From Ktedonobacteria bacterium brp13 (GTDB lineage Bacteria; Chloroflexota; Ktedonobacteria; Ktedonobacterales; Ktedonobacteraceae), in contig AP024096.1 in the NCBI GenBank assembly GCA_015099395.1, positions 2,666,001 through 2,730,000 on the forward strand: 64,000 bases of DNA. The letters run 5' to 3'. Positions within the stretch are counted from its first letter, which is position 1; each line of letters starts with the position of its first letter. Below are positions 49,183 through 57,901 of the stretch, piece after piece. A model generated the notes under the pieces. The model ran no database searches. It was not told where the DNA came from and saw nothing but the letters and a program-made list of their open reading frames with translations. The position numbers were made by a program, and so were the translations under genes.

Positions 49183-49803
49183 ATGGATGACTACAGTATT
49201 GATGCGAGCTTGGGCCTGGATATGGCCTTAGGGTTACTGGCAAGAGAGCGACTGAATGGAGAATTGCGGGCCAGCATTTCCCAGGGATTTTTGAGAAAAA
49301 CCACTTCGCAGTATGTGATCCAGGTTGTAGATGGTCAAATTGTGTCCTGCTTCCGTATCGAGCAGCGCGCTGGCGAGCAGCACGCTGGCGAGCAGCGTTC
49401 CCTTCAGATTTCGGTCAGCCAGGATATGCTGATCCAACTCGATCAACGCAAAGGACCATTCGCCTGGTCTTTTCATCCCCGCCACATTCCGCCTCAGCCG
49501 CAATCTTCCGCACTCGTGCCAGCACCCGCGCCCACAGCGCCGACGTTGCCAGAGACAGCCCCAGCAGTTGCGGATGATGCGATCCCGATACGTCTCATTG
49601 CTGAGCTACATGTTGACTGGTTAGCCAGTCGTCCGAACGAGGAACAAAGAATCCTATGGCTGATTTTTGGTTTAGTGGACGGCCAGCGCTCCGTCCGCGA
49701 GATCAAAAGCCTCTTGAGATTTGCCCCAGACATAGTGGAAAAAGGACTGATTTTTCTCATTGCTATGCATCAGATTAGCATGCGCAGACGCGAAAGAATC
49801 TAG
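49183..49803 (+). CDS. hypothetical two-domain protein (DUF4388-like with winged-helix end)
   Basis: A 206-residue protein starting at ATG behind AAGGAGGAG. Residues 1-~105 form a beta-rich domain (ERLNGELRASISQGFLRKTT, YVIQVVDGQIVSCFRIEQ) with a duplicated AGEQ/HAGEQ stretch. A Pro/Ala linker follows (~108-130). The last ~75 residues resemble a PatA-type winged helix: WLIFGLVDGQRSVREIKSLL then RFAPDIVEKGLIFLIAMHQI. This layout is typical of proteins working with two-component or small-GTPase signalling. It is followed 109 bp later by a membrane protein gene, likely in one operon. Confidence 0.5.
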   Translation: MDDYSIDASLGLDMALGLLARERLNGELRASISQGFLRKTTSQYVIQVVDGQIVSCFRIEQRAGEQHAGEQRSLQISVSQDMLIQLDQRKGPFAWSFHPRHIPPQPQSSALVPAPAPTAPTLPETAPAVADDAIPIRLIAELHVDWLASRPNEEQRILWLIFGLVDGQRSVREIKSLLRFAPDIVEKGLIFLIAMHQISMRRRERI

Positions 49804-49912
49804 AGCGAGACCTGAAGCAAGGCCTCCCAATAATGGTCCAACTGTTAACGATTAACGACATCAGTAGCCATATAGCCGGTGCCACGCACCCACCATCAGA
49901 AAGGATAAAAAC

Positions 49913-51136
49913 TTGCAGCCGAGAAACAGAACTCGCTGGTCTCCTGACCAGGTGGCCTCCTCTTTTGAGGCCGATGCACCTATGAGTGCATGGGACAAAC
50001 TACTGGAACAATGGTATCGATTGGCCGCCGTGCCGGCATCGCCTGCTACGGCGACGTTCGCCGAGCGCGAACTTGCACAAAAAATGCGCTCCCTCAGCCT
50101 GGCCGTCTTGACCATCTGGATCATTTTCATTTTATTTATCCCCGGCGCTCTTGTTTTACCCAATTCGAAGGTTCTTTATGCTGATTTTGGCATGATGCCA
50201 ATCTGCCTCATTGCCCTCTTTATTAACAAAAAGTTCCATAAGCCGGTGGTAGCAGGGGCCATGGTCACCATCTGCTTTGAACTGGCACTGGCCGCTGTCT
50301 GTCTGTCGACCTGGCCGTTTGATGAACCAAGCTTGCAACAATATGAACTCTTTGTACTCGGCGAGATCATGGCGTTGACGCTGGTTTCTCCCAACGGTAT
50401 GCGCCTCGTTGGTTTTGTCAACGCGATATTTATTAGTGCGGATTTAATCCTGCAACCGCACACGGCGATCCTCAATCACGATCTCCAGGTCCAATTTGCG
50501 GCGATCCTCATGAGGCCAGTATCGCTACAAATTATGGTTGCGGTGGTGGTCAGCTCCTACTCAGACAAGCTGATCCGCACCACAAAACGCGCTGATCGGG
50601 CACAAATGGTGGCAGCGCTGGAGCACCACAAGGTTGAAGCCACTACCACAGAGAACAAAAACCTGATCCTCATCACCGAGGGCATTGAACAGATCTCCAT
50701 ACAATATGTTCACATCCTCAACAATATCAAGCAGCGCAGCAGGATTACGCACAGCGAGGCCAAAATCAATGACGTTGGACTGCCTAGTGTCCTCAAGCCG
50801 ATCTCCAATGGTTATAACTTGCTGTTGGCGCGCCTGCGTAGTGCCAACGAGCAAGTGCAGGAGGCAGAGCGCCTTCAACAAGCGATCAGCTACTATACTG
50901 ACCTTGTACAGTCAGGACATTTCACGCCCGAAACGCAGGGGACGCTGCGACCAACGAAGACAGCTCTCGACCCGCTGCTTGCGGCTTGGCGCAATCAGAA
51001 CCGCATCCAGGCCAACGGGGCTCGGTCATCCGGTGACACCTCGACCCAGGGCCATAACGTTATAAACGTTATGAGAAAGTCAAACAATCCATACGATCCA
51101 TACGATCCATATGACCCATATACAAGCAGACCATGA
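49913..51136 (+). CDS. hypothetical six-helix membrane protein with coiled tail
   Basis: A 407-residue protein from TTG 49913 with AAAGGA upstream. Residues ~60-225 hold about six helices in the arrangement seen in sensor proteins (LSLAVLTIWIIFILFIPGAL, MVTICFELALAAVCLS, MRPVSLQIMVAVVVSSYSDK). A long helical cytoplasmic region (~235-345) follows that resembles a signalling helix, but with no kinase or GGDEF motif. The end has the simple repeat NPYDPYDPYDPY from a 9-bp DNA repeat. It may be a receptor partner for the protein encoded just upstream (inference). Confidence 0.55.
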   Translation: MQPRNRTRWSPDQVASSFEADAPMSAWDKLLEQWYRLAAVPASPATATFAERELAQKMRSLSLAVLTIWIIFILFIPGALVLPNSKVLYADFGMMPICLIALFINKKFHKPVVAGAMVTICFELALAAVCLSTWPFDEPSLQQYELFVLGEIMALTLVSPNGMRLVGFVNAIFISADLILQPHTAILNHDLQVQFAAILMRPVSLQIMVAVVVSSYSDKLIRTTKRADRAQMVAALEHHKVEATTTENKNLILITEGIEQISIQYVHILNNIKQRSRITHSEAKINDVGLPSVLKPISNGYNLLLARLRSANEQVQEAERLQQAISYYTDLVQSGHFTPETQGTLRPTKTALDPLLAAWRNQNRIQANGARSSGDTSTQGHNVINVMRKSNNPYDPYDPYDPYTSRP

Positions 51137-51291
51137 GGAGGACCACGAGAGAAGCGTTACGGGGATGGCGGCACCTTATCATCCCTTTTGCACTTATTTG
51201 GTCAGATCAATTGCGTCAGTACCTCAATTGTGCGAATTTCCTCAACTTGAAGAGGAGATCGTGAAGCGTCAGGTACCCCACATCTAAATGG

Positions 51292-51338
51292 CTGTCTTTT
51301 ATACACATTTAACAGTGTAAATTGTGTATAAAAGACAG
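51292..51338. repeat. perfect 16-bp inverted repeat
   Basis: CTGTCTTTTATACACA (51292-51307) pairs with TGTGTATAAAAGACAG (51323-51338) around a 15-bp loop. It lies between the membrane-protein gene and the convergent rlmI-like gene and may end both transcripts. The AT-rich arms also suit a transposon-end or regulator palindrome. Confidence 0.55.
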
Positions 51339-51416
51339 GGCTCAAGCCAGGGGTTTTACAGCGCAACCAGATAATCGCAGTCACAGACAATCGATCATAG
51401 CACGAATATGCAGAAC

Positions 51417-52619
51417 CTATTCGACGCGTGTGAAGACTGCCTTCAGGTAGGACGTCTCAGGCATTGCCAGGTTGATTGGATGATCGACACCATGCGTATA
51501 CGCTTCGAGTAGCTGGACAGAGCGATGGAGGCGCTGCGCACTCGTGGAGATCGCACCGAGGATATCGTCCATGCCGATCACGCCGGAGCATGAACAGGTC
51601 AACAAGATCCCACCCGGACGCAAGACCTGCATGCCCAGCGTATTCAAGCGCCTGTACGCCTTCAGCGCATGTGTGCGCACGCCCAGCGTCTTCGCAAAGG
51701 CAGGAGGATCAAGCACGACGATGTCAAAGAGCTCGCCATCCTGGCGCAACTGCTCCAGATAGTCAAACACGTCAGCCGTCTCAAAGGCATGTTCCTGCGG
51801 ATCAAGTCCGTTCAGCGTGAAGTTTTCCCGCGCAGCTTTGATCGCCGGAGCCGATACATCGACGCTGGTCACACGCGTTTCAGGACTGGTCAGGGCTGCA
51901 TAGACAGAGAAGCCACCCGTATAGCTGAAACAGTTCAGCACGCGCTTCCCCGGTGCGTACTTCTGCAGCGCAGCACGCTTGTCGCGCTGATCAATAAAGA
52001 AACCGGTCTTCTGTCCATTCCAGACATCGATAACGAACTGCACTCCGTTTTCACGTACGGGTATCTGCTTCGGCACCTCACCGGCCACCACCTGCGGCTC
52101 TTCCGTAAACAGTCCCTCACGACGACGCGCCGTCCCATCGTTGCGCAACAGAATACCCTGCGCACCCGTCTCTTGCAGCAACGCCTCAAGCACCAGCGGA
52201 CGCATCTGTTCCATGCCAGCCGTATGGATCTGCATCACCAGCGTATCCGCATAGCGATCAACGACCAGACCCGGCAGGCCATCACCCTCAGAATTGATCA
52301 GACGATAGGCATTGGTCTGCGCAGGATCAAAGACCGCACGCAGCTCGCAGGCGCGCCGTATGCGCCGCCGCACAAACTCTGCATCAATATCCTCATCCTC
52401 ATTGTGCGTCAGGATACGAATAGCGATATCAGTCGCCGAGTTATAGTAACCACGCGCCACAAACTGGCCCGTCGATGACTTCACATCGAGCACTCCACCC
52501 GTCTCAACCCAGCTCGGCGCTTGCTGCAACGCACCTGAAAAGATCCAGAGATGACCGTTCTGTAGACTCTCATCACGATGCGGCTTTAAACTAGTACTTG
52601 GATAATGAACTAAAGACAC
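51417..52619 (-). CDS. rlmI: 23S rRNA (cytosine-C5) methyltransferase, RlmI type
   Basis: A 400-residue enzyme starting at GTG 52619. The N-terminal PUA-like domain (HLWIFSGALQQAPSWVETGG, VARGYYNSATDIAIRIL) and the central EEHR-like domain are followed by the methyltransferase core: VLNCFSYTGGFSVYAALT (motif I), VTSVDVSAPAIKAAREN, FDIVVLDPPAFAK (motif IV) and GILLTCSCSGVIG with the catalytic Cys (motif VI). This is the RlmI/YccW plan, which methylates C1962 of 23S rRNA. The neighbouring genes are unrelated. Confidence 0.85.
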   Translation of the reverse strand: MSLVHYPSTSLKPHRDESLQNGHLWIFSGALQQAPSWVETGGVLDVKSSTGQFVARGYYNSATDIAIRILTHNEDEDIDAEFVRRRIRRACELRAVFDPAQTNAYRLINSEGDGLPGLVVDRYADTLVMQIHTAGMEQMRPLVLEALLQETGAQGILLRNDGTARRREGLFTEEPQVVAGEVPKQIPVRENGVQFVIDVWNGQKTGFFIDQRDKRAALQKYAPGKRVLNCFSYTGGFSVYAALTSPETRVTSVDVSAPAIKAARENFTLNGLDPQEHAFETADVFDYLEQLRQDGELFDIVVLDPPAFAKTLGVRTHALKAYRRLNTLGMQVLRPGGILLTCSCSGVIGMDDILGAISTSAQRLHRSVQLLEAYTHGVDHPINLAMPETSYLKAVFTRVE

Positions 52620-52850
52620 TCTCCCACCTGCTTCTTTATGTGGAAGGGCACGTGGATTCCCACCAGGCCCCCCAATATTGTTTCTCGGTGCCTATTATCG
52701 CATATGCAAGCGAAATCGTGTCAGCAGTGAACGCAACGTGATCAGTTGCTTGTATCTCGTCGTGGCGCGTCATCGTGCGTATACTAGCAGTGTCGTGTTG
52801 TCGTGCGTATAGTAGCAGTATCGTGTTGAAAAATGAAAAGGAACTGAACC

Positions 52851-54662
52851 ATGCAAGTGAACAATCAACAAGAGAGAAGAGTCACACATACAAGCACAAC
52901 CGACGTCCTCATCGTGGGGGCGGGTCCGACCGGTCTCACGCTGGCCTGTGAACTGCTGAGCCGTGGCGTCGCCTGCCGCCTCATTGAGCAGTTAGCCGAA
53001 CCGATCAATACGTCACGCGCCCTGGGTATCCAATCACGCACACTTGAAGTATTCGAGACAATGGGCATCGTGGATCGTTTCCTGAGCGCGGGTCATCAGC
53101 TCGTAGGAGCAACGTTACACGAACGTGACAAGGATCTCCTCGAAGTAAACCTGGATCGCTTGAACAACGTCCCCTATCCGTTCCTGCTGATCCTCCCGCA
53201 ACAACAGACCGAACGCATCTTAGGTGAGCGGCTCACCGAGCTGGGCGGCACTATTCTACGCTCCCGCAGCATCACCGCTATTTCACACGAAAGTGATGGC
53301 GTCCTCGCCCTGGTAGAGCACGCGGACACCAGCAAGGGCGGCACCTCGACCTCCGAGATTGAGGTCGAAGAGGTGCATGCGCAATGGATCGTTGGCTGCG
53401 ATGGTGCGCATAGTGGCGTACGGAAGCTGCTGGGTATCCCCTTCGTCGGCAAAGCCCTGGCCGTCAACTTCCTGCTGGCCGATGTCGACATCAACTGGAC
53501 CAGGTCACGCAGCACAATACATGCATGGTTCAGTCTGCTAGGTGTGTTTGCCGCCTTCCCACTGCCGAGCGGACAATGGCGTATCTTCGCCGACATGGCT
53601 CCGACCAAAGGACAACACAGGATACCAGACGTCACGCTCGAACTCATGCAGCAGGTCTTGTTCGAGCGCACCAGAGACCGCACGACCAGCCTCAGCAATC
53701 TAACCTGGCTCTCGAACTTCATCATCAACACGCGTATGGTGCAACAGTATCGGCTCGGACGAGTCTTCCTGGCAGGTGACGCCGCCCACATCCATAGCCC
53801 CCTTGGTGGTCAGGGGATGAATACGGGCATCCAGGACGCCTTTAATCTCGCATGGAAACTGGCACTGGTCTTACAGAACAAAGCCAGCGCGCAGCTACTC
53901 GATAGCTATCAAGAGGAGCGGCTCCCGGTCGCCAAAGGCGTCCTGAAGGGGACCGAGCTGGGAACAGACATCATCGTAGCAAAGAATCCGCTTACCCGCA
54001 TCGCCCGCAACCAGATTATAGTGCCACTGCTCAAAACAGATTATGTGCAGAAACGACTGGGCTTGAAAGCATCGCAGCTGCCCATCAACTATCGCGCATC
54101 CTCGCTCTCGCGCATGTGGAGCGGACTCGAACACATCCACGGCCCTCTAGCGGATACCAGCGACCCGGAGATGGCCTACAAAACGCCGCTGGAGGCTGGT
54201 GATCGCGCCCCACAGGCTCTCTGCGTCGGTTACCCGCAGGGAGAGCTCACCAGCCTCTTCGAGTGTTTCCAGGGAACGGCGAGCCATCTCTTGCTCTTCC
54301 CCGGAGCCCATGCCACCGCCGCAGTCTATCAACGCCTGGCGAGGATCGCGCAAAAGATCCAGGCGGACCCGCTCCTCCGCGACGACATCCACCCCTACGT
54401 CGTCGTACCAGGACAGAGCGAGCAGCCAACCGGTCTCTCAGACGACACCCCTCGCCTGCTCGATCCCCAATCGACCGTCCATGCCGAATATGGAGCGCGC
54501 AAAGAGACACTCTACTACATCCGGCCCGACGGCTACATCGGTTTCCGTAGCCGTCCCGCCAACGCAGAAGCGCTCTACCACTATCTGGAGCGGATCTTCA
54601 AATTAGCGCCGGCAGTACCCGGCACACCCAGCCCAGAAAGGAGCGCAAAGCACCCCGTATAA
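52851..54662 (+). CDS. FAD-dependent aromatic-type monooxygenase
   Basis: A 603-residue flavoprotein of the PheA/TfdB/MhpA class. The dinucleotide motif is VLIVGAGPTGLTLACELL, the second FAD motif is WIVGCDGAHSGVRKLLGI, and the third is VFLAGDAAHIHSPLGGQGMN. The C-terminal ~150 residues have the thioredoxin-like fold of this family (LTSLFECFQGTASHLLLFPG, then YYIRPDGYIGFRSRP). It should hydroxylate an aromatic or polyketide substrate using NAD(P)H and O2. It stands alone; the next 1.2 kb is repeat DNA. Confidence 0.87.
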   Translation: MQVNNQQERRVTHTSTTDVLIVGAGPTGLTLACELLSRGVACRLIEQLAEPINTSRALGIQSRTLEVFETMGIVDRFLSAGHQLVGATLHERDKDLLEVNLDRLNNVPYPFLLILPQQQTERILGERLTELGGTILRSRSITAISHESDGVLALVEHADTSKGGTSTSEIEVEEVHAQWIVGCDGAHSGVRKLLGIPFVGKALAVNFLLADVDINWTRSRSTIHAWFSLLGVFAAFPLPSGQWRIFADMAPTKGQHRIPDVTLELMQQVLFERTRDRTTSLSNLTWLSNFIINTRMVQQYRLGRVFLAGDAAHIHSPLGGQGMNTGIQDAFNLAWKLALVLQNKASAQLLDSYQEERLPVAKGVLKGTELGTDIIVAKNPLTRIARNQIIVPLLKTDYVQKRLGLKASQLPINYRASSLSRMWSGLEHIHGPLADTSDPEMAYKTPLEAGDRAPQALCVGYPQGELTSLFECFQGTASHLLLFPGAHATAAVYQRLARIAQKIQADPLLRDDIHPYVVVPGQSEQPTGLSDDTPRLLDPQSTVHAEYGARKETLYYIRPDGYIGFRSRPANAEALYHYLERIFKLAPAVPGTPSPERSAKHPV

Positions 54663-54947
54663 GCCATAAGCCTGAGCAACCAGAGGGAGAAACAGGAGCG
54701 CAACCATCAGCACTCCGAAGCATCCATTGTCCACTATCATCGTAAATATCGCAAAAAACCCTGCCTCCCTCTTTGAGGGAGGATGTCGCCGCAGCGACAG
54801 GGGGGAGTAGATTCTTGAATTACGCTATTAACCTCGATTATACACTATCTATCACTCTGATCTTCATAGTCGGTAATCGAGGATTACAGGCAGTTGCTAG
54901 CATTCTACTCCCCCCTGCCGCTAAGGCGGCTTTCCCCCCTCAAAGAG

Positions 54948-55456
54948 GCTCACCAGTGTAGGTTTTTTGGAAATAGGCCATGAAACCGCCTTCCAGGCCA
55001 ATGGAGACAGATGGGACGCCATGACAAATGCGTCATGTCACTTGCCAATAACGTTCACTATTGCCTGTATAGTGCAATTAAGCCCTTGTCCCCCTCTTTG
55101 AGGGGGGAGATAGCTTTAGCTATCGGGGGGAGTAAATGTTCGAATAACGTTATAATCTCGAATTAAACGCTCTTTATCACGCTTACCTTTATCGTCTGTT
55201 ATCCTCGATGACGGAATCTACGTCCGAACGGGAGATGGTTGGCGTAGAAGAGTCATCGAGAGCATAAGGCGAGGATGGCTCCCCCCGATAGCTAAAGCTA
55301 TCTCCCCCCTCAAAGAGGGGGACGAGTTTTTGGCGAGTTTCAGGGTGATAGTGATATATGAGTTTAATACATGCTTTATATATAATACTGAATGTTCGTG
55401 TGCATTTTCTTCTATGAAGATCACCTGGATAGGCAAAAAAACCTATCCCGGTGAGC
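54948..55456 (+). mobile_element. 509-bp non-autonomous element with 9-bp target duplication
   Basis: Ends GCTCACCAGTGTAGGTTTTT and (reversed) GCTCACCGGGATAGGTTTTT. The direct repeat CTCAAAGAG flanks it at 54939-54947 and 55457-55465. Inside is a complete MITE of the copy A type (55056-55353) and a TTTAATACATGCTTTATATA block shared with the kinase composite. It has no gene. The 9-bp duplication points to a DDE transposase acting in trans. Confidence 0.82.
55056..55353 (+). repeat. MITE-like palindromic repeat, copy inside the 509-bp element
   Basis: The same ~298-bp repeat as copy A (9269-9568) and in the same orientation, including the central AACGTTATAATCTCGAATTA and CGTAGAAGAGTCATCGAGAG words. 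Confidence 0.82.
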
Positions 55457-55531
55457 CTCAAAGAGGGAGGCTTAAGGCGCAGCATCTTCATTACCTGTAT
55501 AGTGTACAGCCTCTCCAGTGTCGTAAAAATT

Positions 55532-55813
55532 CACTATCATCGTAAATATCGCAAAAAACCCTGCCTCCCTCTTTGAGGGGGGATGTCGCCGCAGCGACAG
55601 GGGGGAGTAGATTCTTGAATTACGCTATTAACCTCTATTATACACTATCTATCACTCTGATCTTCATAGTCGGTAATCGAGAATTACAGGCAGTTGCTAG
55701 CATTCTACTCCCCCCTGCCGCTAAGGCGGCTTTCCCCCCTCAAAGAGGGAGGCTTAAGGCGCAGCATCTTCATTACCTGTATAGTGTACAGCCTCTCCAG
55801 TGTCGTAAAAATT
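55532..55813 (+). repeat. 282-bp repeat unit, second tandem copy (intact)
   Basis: A nearly identical head-to-tail copy of the unit at 54732. A third copy starts at 55814 but only its first ~34 bp remain (CACTATCATCGTAAATATCG, then AAAAAACCCTGCC). The shared boundaries indicate unequal exchange or replication slippage. Confidence 0.8.
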
Positions 55814-56057
55814 CACTATCATCGTAAATATCGCAAAAAACCCTGCCATACTCTCTGTCAGACGGCGGTCCTCTTGCCCTCATCCATTATGCTCGTAGGA
55901 GTTGTTGCATGTGTGAAATTCTCAACAATAGTGTAATTCAGCCTCCCTCCGCTTGTTGAACATGCTCATCATTGCTGCCGAGAGAGCACGCATGAGGAGC
56001 GTGCGACACTTTCATCTGACGACAACAGGAACAGTGAGGGAGAGATTGGAGAAACAA

Positions 56058-57575
56058 TTGAGCAAACAACGCGAACAAAAAAGACCGATCACAACGACTA
56101 ACGCCGGCAGTCCCGCACCAAGCGATGAATACTCGCTCACCGCAGGGCCCGATGGACCCGTGCTGCTACAGGATGCCTACCTGAACGAGAAGCTGGCCCA
56201 CTTCGTCCGCGAGCGCGTCCCCGATCGCGTGTACCATGTCAAGGGCAGCGGCGCCTTCGGCTACTTCGAGGTGACGGAGGACGTCAGCGAGTGGACCAAG
56301 GCCGCCTTCCTCAACAAAGTTGGCAAGCGCACGCCGATGCTCGCGCGTTTCTCGACGGTGGCCGGCGAAGAGGGCTACCCGGACACGGACCGCGACGTGC
56401 GCGGCTTCGCCCTCAAGTTCTACACCGAAGAAGGCAACTACGACCTCGTCGGCAACGACACGCCAGTCTTCTTCATGCGTGACCCCATGAAGTTCCCTGA
56501 CTTCATTCACTCGCAAGAGCGCATGCCCGACACCGGCCTGCGTAGCAACAACATGCAGTGGGACTACTGGTCGCTCTCGCCCGAGTCGGCCCACCAGGTG
56601 ACGTTCCTGATGAGCGACCGGGGCACGCCGCGCACCTACCGCCACATGAACGGCTATGGCAGCAGCACCTACCTGTGGGAAAACGCCGCGGGCAGGAAGG
56701 TCTGGGTCAAGTACCACTTCAAGACCGAGCAGGGCATCCAGAACTTCACCGACGCCGAGGCCAAGGCCATGTACATCGAGGACCTCGACTACCACCGGCG
56801 CGACCTCAACGCGGCGATCGCCCGCAAGGAGTACCCGTCCTGGCGCCTCGAGATGCAGATCATGCCGTACGAGGACGCGGCCAACTACCGGTTCAACCCC
56901 TTCGACATAACCAAGGTCTGGCCGCACAAAGACTACCCGACGATCCCGATCGGCCGGATGGTGCTCGACCGCAACCCCGAGAACTTCTTCGCCCAGATCG
57001 TGCAGGCCGGGTTCGAGGTGTCGAACTTTGTCCCGGGCATCGGGCCCAGCCCGGACAAGATGGTGCTGGGGCGGATGTTCGCCTACGGCGACTCGCAGCG
57101 CTATCGCAACGGTGCGAACTCTGATCAGCTGCCGGTCAACCGGCCGCTCAACGAGGTGCACAACTACAACAAGGACGGTCAGATGCGCTTTCGCTACAAC
57201 GACTCCCAGCCCGTCTACGCGCCCAACAGCTACGGTGGGCCACAGGCCGACCCGCAGCGCTACCATGATCCCGGCTGGCTCGTGGAGGCTGGCGAGATTA
57301 TGCGCAGCGCGTATACGCTGCACGCGGAGGACAACGACTTCGTGCAGCCGGGCAATCTCTACCGCAACGTGCTCTCGGAGACGGACCGGGAGCATCTGGT
57401 CAACAATATCGTCACCCACATGAGCCAGGGTGTCGAGCGCTCCATTCAAGAGCGCGCGCTCAAAAACTACTGGTACCCGGTCGACCCCGACCTGGGAGCA
57501 CGGGTAGCCAAAGGCCTCGGTTTGACAATCACGCCTGAGTCAACCAAGTCGGCTGGGAAAGGCCAGAGCAAATAG
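56058..57575 (+). CDS. monofunctional heme catalase
   Basis: A ~505-residue small-subunit (clade 3) catalase that splits hydrogen peroxide. The catalytic His is in RVYHVKGSGAFGYFEVT and the Asn in LVGNDTPVFFMRDPMKFPDF. The heme-ligand Tyr lies in GRMFAYGDSQRYR, and NFVPGIGPSPDKM is conserved. TTG 56058 is chosen (GGAG upstream; gives SKQREQKRPITTTNAGSP, the usual N-terminus); an ATG at 55953 would add 35 atypical residues. The coding region is visibly richer in G+C at third positions than its neighbours, with long shadow frames on the other strand. Together with the repeat nest just upstream, this suggests acquisition from a high-GC bacterium. Confidence 0.9.
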   Translation: MSKQREQKRPITTTNAGSPAPSDEYSLTAGPDGPVLLQDAYLNEKLAHFVRERVPDRVYHVKGSGAFGYFEVTEDVSEWTKAAFLNKVGKRTPMLARFSTVAGEEGYPDTDRDVRGFALKFYTEEGNYDLVGNDTPVFFMRDPMKFPDFIHSQERMPDTGLRSNNMQWDYWSLSPESAHQVTFLMSDRGTPRTYRHMNGYGSSTYLWENAAGRKVWVKYHFKTEQGIQNFTDAEAKAMYIEDLDYHRRDLNAAIARKEYPSWRLEMQIMPYEDAANYRFNPFDITKVWPHKDYPTIPIGRMVLDRNPENFFAQIVQAGFEVSNFVPGIGPSPDKMVLGRMFAYGDSQRYRNGANSDQLPVNRPLNEVHNYNKDGQMRFRYNDSQPVYAPNSYGGPQADPQRYHDPGWLVEAGEIMRSAYTLHAEDNDFVQPGNLYRNVLSETDREHLVNNIVTHMSQGVERSIQERALKNYWYPVDPDLGARVAKGLGLTITPESTKSAGKGQSK

Positions 57576-57829
57576 TCGCCGGAAAAAGGACAAGACGCGT
57601 TCAGGGAATTCCAGCGCGACTTAAAGACAGAAGAGAGGATATGAGGAGACAACTCTTCCTATCCTCTTTCCCTGCTTGTCGAGCCACACTGGAGGCGTTG
57701 GGCGGTATCAGGGTATTATCTCTCAACATGCAAATGTTGTTGTCCCGGTTTCGTAGGCCCCGTTTGAAATACCCCACCCCATCATTCCACCCTGACTTAA
57801 ATTGCAAGCACTTCTTGTTTTGCAGACCC

Positions 57830-57878
57830 TTGACTAATCTCTCTTTTTCTTTTAAAATACATACAAGCATGTATGTAT
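57830..57878 (+). promoter_or_regulatory. promoter and palindromic operator of the TetR gene
   Basis: TTGACT (57830-57835), exactly 17 bp, then TAAAAT (57853-57858): a strong sigma-70 promoter. Directly over its -10 and start point is the palindrome ATACATAC-AAGC-ATGTATGTAT (57857-57878), the type of site bound by AcrR/TtgR regulators. The arrangement predicts autorepression. Confidence 0.7.
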
Positions 57879-57901
57879 CTATGCCAGGAAGAAGTTGAGC
57901 C

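Larger units (their letters stand above)
54732..55531 (+). repeat. 282-bp repeat unit, first tandem copy, split by an insertion
   Basis: Begins CACTATCATCGTAAATATCG, contains CCCTCTTTGAGGGAGGATGT and CCCCCTGCCGCTAAGGCGGC hairpin arms, and ends CCAGTGTCGTAAAAATT. It is interrupted at 54947 by the 509-bp element at 54948-55456. Removing that element and one 9-bp target copy leaves 282 bp, exactly the period of the next unit. Confidence 0.8.

Noticed and set aside
55573..55827. Short frames repeated in the 54.7-55.9 kb region that look like paralogous small proteins
   Set aside because: They are identical only because the DNA is a tandem non-coding repeat; starts fall in the hairpin arms.
54732..55860. 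Possible CRISPR array because of regularly repeated sequence
   Set aside because: The repeat unit is 282 bp with only two full copies and no spacers; no cas genes are near.
56166..57449. 427-residue frame antisense to the catalase (and 188- and 131-residue frames in other phases)
   Set aside because: Caused by high G+C at third positions of the catalase gene; the composition (Val/Glu/Arg/His) is typical of a shadow.
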